From Photobacterium pectinilyticum (GTDB lineage: Bacteria; Pseudomonadota; Gammaproteobacteria; Enterobacterales; Vibrionaceae): a DNA stretch of 64,000 nt. A model generated the notes under the pieces. It worked only from the letters and a program-made list of their open reading frames with translations. It was not told the origin of the DNA and did not search any database. Below are positions 8,715 to 16,470 of the stretch, in pieces (within the stretch, counting starts at the first letter, position 1; each line of letters starts with the position of its first letter). The stretch covers positions 32,688-96,687 of the forward strand of contig NZ_JANEYT010000013.1 of NCBI RefSeq assembly GCF_024357955.1, given 5' to 3'. A program made the translations under genes and the position numbers.

Positions 8715-9362
8715 GAAATAGCGTTCGAGCTTAGGGACAGAAAATGTCAGTATCTTGCCTTCGCGTTCAGTGCCCGGACGGAAATATGTTTCTGGCATTC
8801 GCTTGATTGAAGTCCAAACAACGTGGTCGTCACGCTGAAGCACCTCACCTTTGTTATTGCGCAGTATGGTCGCGACTTCAACCAAGATCACTGAATCTGT
8901 ACCTTCATTTCTCAGCGAAACCGGAATGGTTAGTTTCCCCTCCTGATAGCTGGCAGCTTGGGCAACAATCACAACACCGCTGCGTTGGTATTCACCGACA
9001 ACTCGGCCAGTATTTGGGGCAACGAGATCACCGTTAGACTTAGCAGAGGCAGCCGATGATGTCGCCAAGACCGCAGCTCCCCCAACTACCGCAGCGCCAC
9101 TCCCAGTCGCATCGGTTGTTACCGCTTTACCCGCAGTAGTCCCCGTCGTTAAAGGCGTTGTTGCTGCTTTAGCTGAACTTGTCGGTTGTGCTGCAATTTC
9201 TTGGTCACCTCCTACAAAGTGCCAGGTATTATCATCCAGTAATATGACTTCCCGGCCGTCAGGCAGTGTCGCTATCATCGATGCTGCTTGGACAAACTGA
9301 ATAAATCCAAACAAAAGGCTAGCAATCGCAACCTTTATAAATACTTGCCGAGCTAAGCGCAT
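8679..9362 (-). CDS. DUF3157-like exported protein
   Basis: The 227-aa protein has an N-terminal signal peptide (cleavage near FVQAAS, residues 24-29), then the segment TLPDGREVILLDDNTWHFV, which resembles the start of DUF3157 proteins of Vibrio. An Ala/Thr/Gly-rich low-complexity linker (about residues 58-112) follows, and then a beta-rich C-terminal domain (residues 118-227). It is probably periplasmic or surface exposed, function unknown. The ATG at 9362 is preceded by GGGGAAAGAG. It lies 40 bases downstream of the LprI-like gene on the same strand and may share its transcript. Confidence 0.7.
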   Translation of the reverse strand: MRLARQVFIKVAIASLLFGFIQFVQAASMIATLPDGREVILLDDNTWHFVGGDQEIAAQPTSSAKAATTPLTTGTTAGKAVTTDATGSGAAVVGGAAVLATSSAASAKSNGDLVAPNTGRVVGEYQRSGVVIVAQAASYQEGKLTIPVSLRNEGTDSVILVEVATILRNNKGEVLQRDDHVVWTSIKRMPETYFRPGTEREGKILTFSVPKLERYFLETDIKTVERW

Positions 9363-9402
9363 AACTCTTTCCCCTCAACGTTTCTCTGTTGCCTTTCCTG
9401 CT

Positions 9403-9999
9403 TTAATGCTTCTGTTGGCATTCGAACGTATTATCGAACCACTTTATGGTGATCTCACCTTGATGTTCACCGTACTCCATGTTTTGCCCGGAATATTTAA
9501 TACCACTTGCCATTGGCTCAGATAATGCAATAACTTGGTCATTCCCCCGGGTTAATACTAAACTTGCCGGATCGGTCTGATTGTAAAAAACAGCTGTAAA
9601 TGGCTGGCTATTATCGCCGCAATTGAGTGGCACACTCTTTGGTGCCTCTAGCTGGCCACTGATGATCTGTAGCTCGACAATCCGGCTTCTATACGCAAAA
9701 TCTGTACAATCACGTACATCGTTGACTTTCCAGCAGTCGTTACGTCCTTTTATCCACCCCCGCTGCATCGCCTTTTGTATTTTCACATCATCTGCAGGCA
9801 ACTGGGCCATCGCCTTATCAAACACGTGCTGCATTTTTTGATCCAGTTCAGCTAAATGAGCATCTTGGCATATCAATTTTTCTACCGCCCCTTCTGCTTC
9901 TGTACAATCAAAAGCTGGATCACTAGCGACAGCACTGGTGGCGACCCAATAAGCAGCACCTAGCATCAGAGCTCGTTTACCCCATCGTGCTTTATTCAC
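9403..9999 (-). CDS. LprI-like/MliC-like lysozyme-inhibitor fusion, exported
   Basis: After a signal peptide (cleavage near TSAVAS) comes an LprI/DUF1311-type domain (FDCTEAEGAVEKLICQD, then a helical part with WIKGRNDCW), followed by a C-terminal part that looks like MliC: LNCGDNSQPFTAVFYN, SGIKYSGQNMEYG and a final Cys. Both families inhibit lysozyme in the periplasm or envelope, so this looks like a double-headed inhibitor. Start choice is open: GTG at 9999 is given, but ATG at 10014 or TTG at 10020 are in frame and separated from the GTG by a run of eight Gs (8 Cs at 10003-10010 on the plus strand). Family calls are by motif. Confidence 0.7.
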   Translation of the reverse strand: MNKARWGKRALMLGAAYWVATSAVASDPAFDCTEAEGAVEKLICQDAHLAELDQKMQHVFDKAMAQLPADDVKIQKAMQRGWIKGRNDCWKVNDVRDCTDFAYRSRIVELQIISGQLEAPKSVPLNCGDNSQPFTAVFYNQTDPASLVLTRGNDQVIALSEPMASGIKYSGQNMEYGEHQGEITIKWFDNTFECQQKH

Positions 10000-10180
10000 A
10001 TGCCCCCCCCACATTGCCAACTAACATCAAAGAGCGCTTACTATATTATGAACTCACTAGCACCAGCGTGTTTTTTCATCTTTGAGCCTGAAACCTAAAT
10101 TGCTAAATTAATCTCTTCGAGCCCGACTCAAGCGAGGCTGACTCGACTGGTTTATATAGCCTTGTATGGGGGAAGCCTCA

Positions 10181-11287
10181 TTAACCAAGTAAGACTGGTG
10201 ATAATCCCGTACTCTGGCTACTGGCAAGCAATAGCCCCATCAATACCAGAATAATTCCGCCCACCAGTTGCAAGCTGTATCCCGCCCAGATCAAGCCAAT
10301 GCGAGAGTCTGATTTCCCTACCTGTCCACTCCCTTGCTGTAAATAGTGATGGACAATACGCTTGCCAGACAAGGTCAACAAAGCCAAAGCCGAGGTCGTC
10401 AAGGCTGTTCCCAACGACATTACGACCGCACTGACCACACCCATCCAATATAAGCCGACCATATTAGCGAACAGTAAGACCATGATTGCTCCGGTACAAG
10501 GCCGCAGACCAATACTCATGATCACCCCAACGTATTCGCGCAAGCTCTTGGCATTGTCTACCTCTTCAGGCGAGGCGATATGACGATGGCCGCAACCACA
10601 CTCAGTCGAATGATGGTGGTCATGGTGGTCATGGTGGTCATGGTGGTCATGGTGGTCATGGTGGTCATGGTGGTGACCACATCCCACTTGTTGGGATTTG
10701 ACAACACTGCGTCGAAACCCCTTGAACGCGCGCCAGCAGATCATCCCCCCCAACACACTGACAAGGGCACTGCTAATCGTCATAAACTTCTCTGCCTGTG
10801 AACTGACCTCGCGCATCGATGCATTGAACCCCCACAACAGTACACTAACCAAAACAACAGCCACCAAAGCTTGACAAACCGCCGACACGAGTGTCAGCAC
10901 CAAACTGGTTTTCACCTTGGTCGGCTGAGTCGCTAAGTAAGTTGTGACTATCACTTTACCGTGTCCAGGGCCAAGGGCATGAAGTACGCCGTAGAGAAAA
11001 CTGAAACCACCTAAGTAGCCGCCAGCCACCAATGGATTTTCTTTGGCATCGTAGAGTAAATCAGCCAGTTGGTTGTTCACTGTCCGCTGCCATTCAATAC
11101 TTTTGAGCACCATACTTGGCCAAGCCAACCATAACTGGTATCCGCCAAACAGCATTGCTGCCATTAGGAGCGACAACATCAACCATTCTTTTTTAACCAA
11201 AGGATCCCTTACTGACGAACTCGAGGCTTGTAGCGTCGCTTGGTGTTTGGTGTTATCTGTCGGCGGGCATTGCTTATGCTGTGTCAT
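10181..11287 (-). CDS. NicO/RcnA-family nickel/cobalt-type metal transporter
   Basis: The 368-aa protein has six or seven membrane segments and the family motif HALGPGHGKVIVTTYL near residue 100. A cytoplasmic or periplasmic loop at about residues 199-236 is extremely His/Asp rich (DHH repeated seven times, flanked by CGHHH and CGCGH). The loop is encoded by a 9-bp tandem repeat and should bind divalent metal. The family moves Ni2+, Co2+ or possibly other divalent metals out of the cytoplasm. The ATG overlaps the stop of the upstream DUF1007 gene by one base (TAATG), showing translational coupling; DUF1007 plus NicO is a common pair. Metal specificity cannot be told from sequence alone. Confidence 0.85.
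   Translation of the reverse strand: MTQHKQCPPTDNTKHQATLQASSSSVRDPLVKKEWLMLSLLMAAMLFGGYQLWLAWPSMVLKSIEWQRTVNNQLADLLYDAKENPLVAGGYLGGFSFLYGVLHALGPGHGKVIVTTYLATQPTKVKTSLVLTLVSAVCQALVAVVLVSVLLWGFNASMREVSSQAEKFMTISSALVSVLGGMICWRAFKGFRRSVVKSQQVGCGHHHDHHDHHDHHDHHDHHDHHHSTECGCGHRHIASPEEVDNAKSLREYVGVIMSIGLRPCTGAIMVLLFANMVGLYWMGVVSAVVMSLGTALTTSALALLTLSGKRIVHHYLQQGSGQVGKSDSRIGLIWAGYSLQLVGGIILVLMGLLLASSQSTGLSPVLLG
10612..10677. repeat. 9-bp tandem repeat encoding Asp-His-His
   Basis: About seven head-to-tail copies of CATGGTGGT (plus strand) encode the DHH repeat of the NicO-type transporter on the minus strand. The unit is a multiple of three, so changes in copy number would keep the reading frame and change only the length of the metal-binding loop. 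Confidence 0.9.
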
Positions 11288-11997
11288 TAGTTTGAGTCCT
11301 CGCTATCGTCGCCAACTTCTTTTTCCGCAATGGCTTGGCAGTGGAATCGCACGGATTGAGTAAACAGTTGGCCAAGCGCATTATCAGGATCAGCATCTGC
11401 TGGCAGTGATATGGCATAGCTCATCTGCTCCGGTGTCGGATTAGGTGCAACCATCTCAAGCTCGCAATAGTCAGCGAGATCACCAGCCAAAATCACATCC
11501 CGTTTTGATAGCCAGGACATATCGACATAGTAACTTGGCTCAAAAACCAATAGCTTAAGTGATTCAGCTGTCACTAGCTGTGGCTTTGCCAAGGGCAACT
11601 CGAAAGTAAGTACCAACCGCGCACGGTCTCGGTTGAGCTTGCCGTAACGGGCCAACTGGTATTTGATGGGCTTCTCACCGTCATAAAAATACGTGAAGTA
11701 ATGCTCGTGCATCATATTATCAAGCACTGATGCCGCTACCTTAGTAAAGGTTTTTGCTTCCATTTCCGGAGAGGTATCCTCGCCATCCAACATGTACGCC
11801 GATGTCATTGGGTCAAATGACCATTCCATTCGAAAACCGGTGATCATACCGTCTTTGCCATCAATATACGTTTTCATTTCAATCCAAGAATGAGGATGCG
11901 CTGAAGCAAACAGCGGGAAGATGAGAAAGAAGAGACCGGTAACTGCACGCTTGATTACAGCATTTGTCCGGTTGTTTGCCTTTTTGCGGTAAAACAT
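11287..11997 (-). CDS. DUF1007 family periplasmic protein
   Basis: The 236-aa protein has a signal peptide (hydrophobic segment ending LFASAHPH) and then HPHSWIEMKTYIDG, the hallmark of DUF1007 proteins, which sit beside NicO-type transporters and are thought to serve metal transport in the periplasm. The N-terminal mature His-Pro-His could bind metal. The start at 11997 (MFYRKKANN) has AAGG seven bases upstream; the ATG at 12027 is in frame but has no ribosome binding site and nearly abuts a palindrome at 12039. The gene is coupled to the transporter gene by a one-base overlap. Confidence 0.8.
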   Translation of the reverse strand: MFYRKKANNRTNAVIKRAVTGLFFLIFPLFASAHPHSWIEMKTYIDGKDGMITGFRMEWSFDPMTSAYMLDGEDTSPEMEAKTFTKVAASVLDNMMHEHYFTYFYDGEKPIKYQLARYGKLNRDRARLVLTFELPLAKPQLVTAESLKLLVFEPSYYVDMSWLSKRDVILAGDLADYCELEMVAPNPTPEQMSYAISLPADADPDNALGQLFTQSVRFHCQAIAEKEVGDDSEDSN

Positions 11998-12038
11998 TAA
12001 AAGCCTTGTGTATTGCGTTGCCTTCATTAATAAACGTT

Positions 12039-12050
12039 ATGTTATAACAT
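12039..12050. promoter_or_regulatory. ATGTTATAACAT palindrome, possible metalloregulator (Zur-like) operator
   Basis: A perfect 12-base palindrome lies 41 bases upstream of the chosen DUF1007 start. It shares the TGTTATA/TATAACA core of enterobacterial Zur boxes but is shorter. Its position before a metal-transport operon is suggestive; the regulator is not identified. Confidence 0.35.
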
Positions 12051-12247
12051 CCGACAGTGTCACCACCAATTTTTTATTTATCAAAAAGTGATACCTTTAT
12101 TCGATATTTACAATACCAGCCTAACACTAATTCTTGCGGGGCGAATTGGCGTTAAGCTATTTGTATTATTATTGACATGGCTCTGACATAAGCCCAACCC
12201 TCTGATTGGTAGCCTGCTGACTTTAGCTCTTAATTTGATTGTTTCTT

Positions 12248-13105
12248 ATGCGCAAAATAATGTCACTAACCTTTGGCTTAATGGCTAGCAGCAGCTTCGC
12301 TGCAACCGACCTTCAACAATGGACACTGAGCGTCCCCGTAGATACAACGGGAGAAGGTCGCTCTGACAATATTTCGGAAAATCAGTTAGCCGACGGTTAT
12401 CAGCTTTCGCCGTATTTTGAGCAAAATGCAGAGGCTAACCTGATTTTTCTCGCTCCTATTGCGGGGCCGAAAACGTCAGAAAACACCAAATATACCCGTT
12501 CAGAGTTACGCGAAATGCTGCGGCGTGGCGATACAAAAATTCGCACCAAAGGTGTAACTGCGAATAACTGGGTCTTCTCTACTGCGCCTAAAGCTGACCA
12601 ACAAGCCGCAGGCGGTATTGACGGTGTGCTGGAAGCCGATCTAGCGGTGAACCATGTCACAACAACAGGTGAGAAAAACCAGATTGGACGTGTCATTATT
12701 GGCCAGATCCACGCTAATGACGATGAGCCTATCCGTCTTTACTATCGCAAACTGCCGCATCACAACAAAGGATCAATTTATTTCGCTCACGAGCCATTAT
12801 CCGGTGATGAACAGTGGTATGAAATGATTGGTGGAAAGTCCAGTTCAATTGCCGAGCCAGAAGATGGTATCGAGCTAAATGAGCGCTTCTCATATCGCAT
12901 TGAAGTGGTCGGCAATCAACTTAGCACTACCATCATTAGAGAAGGCAAGCCAGACATCAATAAAACCATTGATATGTCAAAAAGTGGATATGACCTGGGC
13001 GGCCAATACATGTATTTCAAAGCCGGTGTCTATAACCAAAATAGTACCGGCCTTGCAGAAGACTACGTGAAAGCGACGTTTTATCGCATTGATGTATCAC
13101 ACTAG
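12248..13105 (+). CDS. Polysaccharide lyase family 7 (alginate lyase)
   Basis: The 285-aa protein has a signal peptide (MRKIMSLTFGLMASSSFA) and one PL7 jelly-roll domain. The three PL7 motifs are present: RSELREML (about residue 91), the catalytic-groove QIH (about 158) and YFKAGVYNQN near the C-terminus. The catalytic residues of the family (Gln and His of QIH, Arg, Tyr) are all visible. It would cleave alginate by beta-elimination outside the cell. Poly-M versus poly-G preference is not certain, although QIH (rather than QVH) is usually linked to poly-G or mixed activity. The start at 12248 is an ATG; a TTG nine bases upstream is in frame. It stands alone; no other alginate genes are in the window. 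Confidence 0.9.
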   Translation: MRKIMSLTFGLMASSSFAATDLQQWTLSVPVDTTGEGRSDNISENQLADGYQLSPYFEQNAEANLIFLAPIAGPKTSENTKYTRSELREMLRRGDTKIRTKGVTANNWVFSTAPKADQQAAGGIDGVLEADLAVNHVTTTGEKNQIGRVIIGQIHANDDEPIRLYYRKLPHHNKGSIYFAHEPLSGDEQWYEMIGGKSSSIAEPEDGIELNERFSYRIEVVGNQLSTTIIREGKPDINKTIDMSKSGYDLGGQYMYFKAGVYNQNSTGLAEDYVKATFYRIDVSH

Positions 13106-13118
13106 CGTCTCATATGAC

Positions 13119-14111
13119 TCAGCGAGACTTTAGGACATGATGCAGCAGTGAGACAGCCAAACGCGCCGTCTGGTTCTGATAATCATATTCCGGATTGAGG
13201 CCAGCAATATCGACTACCCTGACTTTGTTGCTGGCCATTGCTTGACTGAGCACCATTTCAACCACAGCCAAATTAACACCGAAGACCCGAGACAGGCTCA
13301 CGCCGCCAGCAATCGATGAGGAAAATACTGATAGGTCGATACTCAGGTGGATATGATCGACATGATCAAGGTATTTCGTGACGGTCGCCTGAATTCGCTT
13401 ACGATTTTTCATCCTCATTTCACTATCAAGCAACCACTGTGCCCCCAGTTCATTAGCATAGGCCATGGTCGCCTTGGTATTGATATGGTCGCACATCCCC
13501 AACCCCAAATAGTGAAAAGCACGGTTATGGGTATGGCAAAAAGCCGCAACAGAATGAAATGCAGAACCGGATTTCACCGCCAGTGAGCGCCGAAGCTGGA
13601 AGTTGGCATCGATATTAATGATGCCGATCCGGTTCCCTTCTAAAAATGGTAACATTTGACTCTCTTCGCCAGAGCTGTCATTGCCCGTTTGATTCACGGT
13701 ATCAGATAATGCCTGATAACTGCCGATAGCGACCTCATGTCCTCCGCCGAGCATCACAGGTAAGTGACCCAGCTTGAGCATGGCGCACAACTTGGCGTAT
13801 TGGGCTGAACGCATGGTATCAAATTCATCTTCCTTGACCCCAAAGTAGCTCTGAGCCTCTATCACACCCGCATCATAGATCGGCAATGCCCCTGTATACG
13901 GGACTTTTAATAGTATCTGCCTGATACTGTCAGGTCCCTCTTTGGCTCCGCTGTAGATATCGTAATCAATCAAGCTCAAGTCACTGGCGAGCCCCAATAT
14001 CACCGCTCCTACCTTTCGTTGCTCTGCATAAGGCTCAATCATGGCTCTAGGATGCGTATTAACGGGGTGACCTAGGAAGGGAAGTGGAAACCAACGTTTT
14101 ACATGCAGCAT
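13119..14111 (-). CDS. Arginase/formiminoglutamase-family protein with missing metal ligands
   Basis: The 330-aa protein has the ureohydrolase fold and resembles HutG-type formimidoylglutamases. The first metal motif GGGHE is intact. The second, normally DAHFD, reads DANFQ, so the His and second Asp are lost. The third, normally DxD in SIDLDVF, reads SIDLSVF, so the second Asp is lost. Three of six manganese ligands are therefore replaced. The rest of the fold, including a DIAGLNPEYD stretch, is well kept, so this looks like a maintained pseudoenzyme or an enzyme with altered chemistry rather than a decaying gene. It lies 19 bases after an IclR regulator gene on the same strand. Confidence 0.8.
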   Translation of the reverse strand: MLHVKRWFPLPFLGHPVNTHPRAMIEPYAEQRKVGAVILGLASDLSLIDYDIYSGAKEGPDSIRQILLKVPYTGALPIYDAGVIEAQSYFGVKEDEFDTMRSAQYAKLCAMLKLGHLPVMLGGGHEVAIGSYQALSDTVNQTGNDSSGEESQMLPFLEGNRIGIINIDANFQLRRSLAVKSGSAFHSVAAFCHTHNRAFHYLGLGMCDHINTKATMAYANELGAQWLLDSEMRMKNRKRIQATVTKYLDHVDHIHLSIDLSVFSSSIAGGVSLSRVFGVNLAVVEMVLSQAMASNKVRVVDIAGLNPEYDYQNQTARLAVSLLHHVLKSR

Positions 14112-14130
14112 GATTGCTCCTTATGTACGG

Positions 14131-14904
14131 TTATAAGTCCGGAGGCAACACCCTCGCCGCCTGAAGGACTGAGAAAATTATCGCGTTCTTACTCTTTTGA
14201 ACCCGCTCTTGCGGTGCCATTACACTCACCGCCCCAACAACTTTGTTGCCGGTAAATACCGGGGCACTCACCCCGGAAACACCAACGTCGTATTCTGAAG
14301 TACTGATGGCGTAGCCGTCTTTTTTTATCTGCGTCAAATCTTGCAACCAATGGGTAACGTCATCGGGCTCTGTAATACCAAAATGATGTAATGTTGCCAT
14401 TACCCTTTGTTCTGGCAGGTAAGCCAAAATCACCTTAGCCGAAGCACCACGGAGCAACGGCTGGCTCTGACCTTCCTCATAGGCACAGCGCAATGCGTGG
14501 GGACTATCGACCCGAGCCGTACACAAGGCCCTGAAGCCTACCGGCACCAAATAAGCGGCCATCTCTCCAGTCTGTTGCTGGACCCGTTTAAGTACCTGAT
14601 GTACCCCGCTCGAAAGCGGGGAGAACTGCTGGAAGTTACGCAGCAGTTGTAACGCCGCCGGGCCAATGCTGTAACAGCTTTGCCTCGGGCTCTCCTCAAT
14701 TAGGTTCCAGTTCTTAAGGATCACCAAATAGCGGTAAACGCTACTTTGCGGCATACCTGTATGCTCACTTATTGCCTGTGCGGTTACAGGTTCATTTTCT
14801 GATGCAATGTGCATCAGTACCTGAAGCAGCTTCTCGTTGGCATTTAATTTATATTTATCGGCTTTCAAATCGTTTCCTGTCGATTTCATCTGGTTAGGCG
14901 ACAC
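14131..14904 (-). CDS. IclR family transcriptional regulator
   Basis: The 257-aa protein has an N-terminal winged helix-turn-helix (AISEHTGMPQSSVYRYLVIL, about residues 44-63) and a C-terminal GAF-like IclR effector domain. It would bind a small metabolite and control adjacent genes, most simply its own operon with the arginase-like gene downstream, and perhaps the yddG-like gene. The start is uncertain: GTG at 14904 is given; ATG at 14889 is in frame, and neither has a good ribosome binding site. Confidence 0.9.
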   Translation of the reverse strand: MSPNQMKSTGNDLKADKYKLNANEKLLQVLMHIASENEPVTAQAISEHTGMPQSSVYRYLVILKNWNLIEESPRQSCYSIGPAALQLLRNFQQFSPLSSGVHQVLKRVQQQTGEMAAYLVPVGFRALCTARVDSPHALRCAYEEGQSQPLLRGASAKVILAYLPEQRVMATLHHFGITEPDDVTHWLQDLTQIKKDGYAISTSEYDVGVSGVSAPVFTGNKVVGAVSVMAPQERVQKSKNAIIFSVLQAARVLPPDL

Positions 14905-15041
14905 GTTCAGTAGCTACCATCGCGCCGACCCCTTTATTTACACGCAACACTAACCATGATTCAATCATCATTCTTACAGAGTGATAACCACTATAATAAA
15001 AAAGCAATTCATTCCCACATTGTGATAATTGAATGAACAAC

Positions 15042-15067
15042 AAAAAACGCCGGCCAAGTGGCCGGCG
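15042..15067 (-). terminator. Rho-independent terminator after yddG-like gene
   Basis: The perfect palindrome CGCCGGCCA-AG-TGGCCGGCG (15048-15067) is followed on the minus strand by six Ts. It lies 30 bases past the yddG-like stop. Confidence 0.9.
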
Positions 15068-15096
15068 CTTTAGCTATCTATTCAAGAGAGTAAGGC

Positions 15097-15996
15097 TCAA
15101 TGCTTTTTACGCGTCAGATACCAGCAACTGAGCGAAGCCAGCGTCACCATCACCACACCTTGCCAAAATGTCATCCCCAAGCTGATGCCGAAAATCAGGG
15201 CTGAGAAAAAAGCGGATAGAATGGGCGTAAAATAAGACAGTGTGGCGAGCAGCACCATGTTTCCGCCGATAATGGCAATGTTCCACAACCCATAGCCACC
15301 CGCCATAGCAACCGCAGCCAATACCAAGTTCAGCAGCGCTTCGCTACTCCATACCATTGGCGGCTGATCGGTCAGTAAATATTTCACCCAAAGCGCGACC
15401 GCTGTGGCAATGAAGAACCAGGAAATCGCATTCTGACCATTTGCCAGACGCTTGGTGATATTGCAGTAGATCGCCCAAATAAATGCACCGCTAAATGCCA
15501 AGGTATAGCTAACCGGGTTGGTTGCAACATTCTCTACCAGTCGAGTTAACGATAAGCCTTGATCGCCGGAAACAGTCCAAGCCACCCCAAAGAAAGCCAT
15601 TGCCATCGCCGGATATAATAATTTACTGACAGGCTGCTTACTGACTACAACTGCCAGCATGACCGTCAAGGCTGGCCAGAGGTAGTTGATCACACTCATT
15701 TCGATGGTCTGTACCCTATCGTTAGCCATCCCCAACGCTAATGCCAGACACATCTCGTAGCTAACGAACAGTCCACCACCAATAACGAGATACCGAGGAG
15801 AAAACCGAGTGAGTTTTGGCGCACCCACCACTACCACCAGCAATACTGAGCTCAGAGTGTAAATCATTGCCGCGCCACCAACGGGTCCCAACTGTTCAGC
15901 AACATTTCGGATAAAGGCGACAATGGTGCTCCACAGCAGGATTGCGACACATCCAGCCAAGGTATATTTGTGTTGAGAAAACAAAAAAACCACCAC
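15097..15996 (-). CDS. yddG: YddG-like aromatic amino acid exporter (EamA/DMT)
   Basis: The 299-aa protein has ten hydrophobic segments and matches E. coli YddG throughout (LLWSTIVAFIRNVAEQLGP, LFVSYEMCLALALG, INYLWPALTV, SGAFIWAIYC, NMVLLATLSYFTP). YddG exports aromatic amino acids and related compounds through the inner membrane. The two EamA halves are both present. The start is a GTG at 15996 with another GTG next to it; no clear ribosome binding site. Physiological substrate here is not known. Confidence 0.85.
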   Translation of the reverse strand: MVVFLFSQHKYTLAGCVAILLWSTIVAFIRNVAEQLGPVGGAAMIYTLSSVLLVVVVGAPKLTRFSPRYLVIGGGLFVSYEMCLALALGMANDRVQTIEMSVINYLWPALTVMLAVVVSKQPVSKLLYPAMAMAFFGVAWTVSGDQGLSLTRLVENVATNPVSYTLAFSGAFIWAIYCNITKRLANGQNAISWFFIATAVALWVKYLLTDQPPMVWSSEALLNLVLAAVAMAGGYGLWNIAIIGGNMVLLATLSYFTPILSAFFSALIFGISLGMTFWQGVVMVTLASLSCWYLTRKKH

Positions 15997-16165
15997 AACT
16001 AAACAAAGGAAAGCGACTAGATTATCAAGCTTTTAGGCAAGGCCGCTAACCTATTTTGTTATCGATTCACATCAACACGTATACACGCATGATTATTGAG
16101 GTCTTTGTGTTTAATTTGTGACCGTATGAGCAATGCTGCAAGTGCAACTAGTGTAGCATTTAACT

Positions 16166-16290
16166 TATATACCCAAGTGACTTCAATCTACTGGATTCAG
16201 AGCCTCATCATTGTGTTCAGTTCAAGGTTATTCAACAAAGAAATGGGCGCATTGATGGACTCCCATAGGGCGAGTTTGCTTGGGTATATA
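16166..16290. mobile_element. MITE-like element with 12-bp terminal inverted repeats
   Basis: The ends are TATATACCCAAG and CTTGGGTATATA, a perfect 12-base inverted pair 125 bases apart end to end. The interior has no gene. The TATACCCAAGT-type end resembles a widespread gamma-proteobacterial miniature repeat. Target-site duplication is at most TA. Confidence 0.7.
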
Positions 16291-16339
16291 TAAGCATCAG
16301 TTGGTCATATCAAGCGCTATCACTCGTTTTATGTGATTT

Positions 16340-16404
16340 TTCACCAAAACGCTCTGAATGATAAGGTGCACAACGGCGTATCCGCCGTGACGTATTTTGG
16401 TGAA
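16340..16404. repeat. Nested inverted repeats in the leader of the PFOR-like gene
   Basis: TTCACCAAAA (16340-16349) pairs with TTTTGGTGAA (16395-16404), and inside lies a second hairpin ACGGCG-TATC-CGCCGT (16373-16388). The structure ends 67 bases before the start codon. It could be an operator, a leader hairpin or both; no known riboswitch was recognised. Confidence 0.6.
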
Positions 16405-16470
16405 CAGTAAAGTCCCCCCTTAAGGAAGTCGACCACAAATAATAAATCACATACCAAGGAGCTATGTTGT

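Larger units (their letters stand above)
15997..16470. other. Intergenic region upstream of the PFOR-like gene
   Basis: About 470 bases with no credible gene. It holds a MITE-like element (16166-16290) and a nested inverted-repeat structure (16340-16404) close to the start of the large oxidoreductase gene. A 65-codon open frame at 16096-16293 lies across the MITE and is not regarded as real. Confidence 0.8.

Noticed and set aside
10612..10677. CRISPR-like tandem repeat
   Set aside because: Units are 9 bp, contiguous, without spacers and lie in a coding frame.
10580..10801. Open frame with repeated Met-Val-Val on the plus strand
   Set aside because: It is the antisense shadow of the Asp-His-His repeat in the NicO-type transporter.
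16096..16293. 65-codon frame upstream of the PFOR-like gene
   Set aside because: It runs through a MITE and shows no ribosome binding site or protein-like composition.
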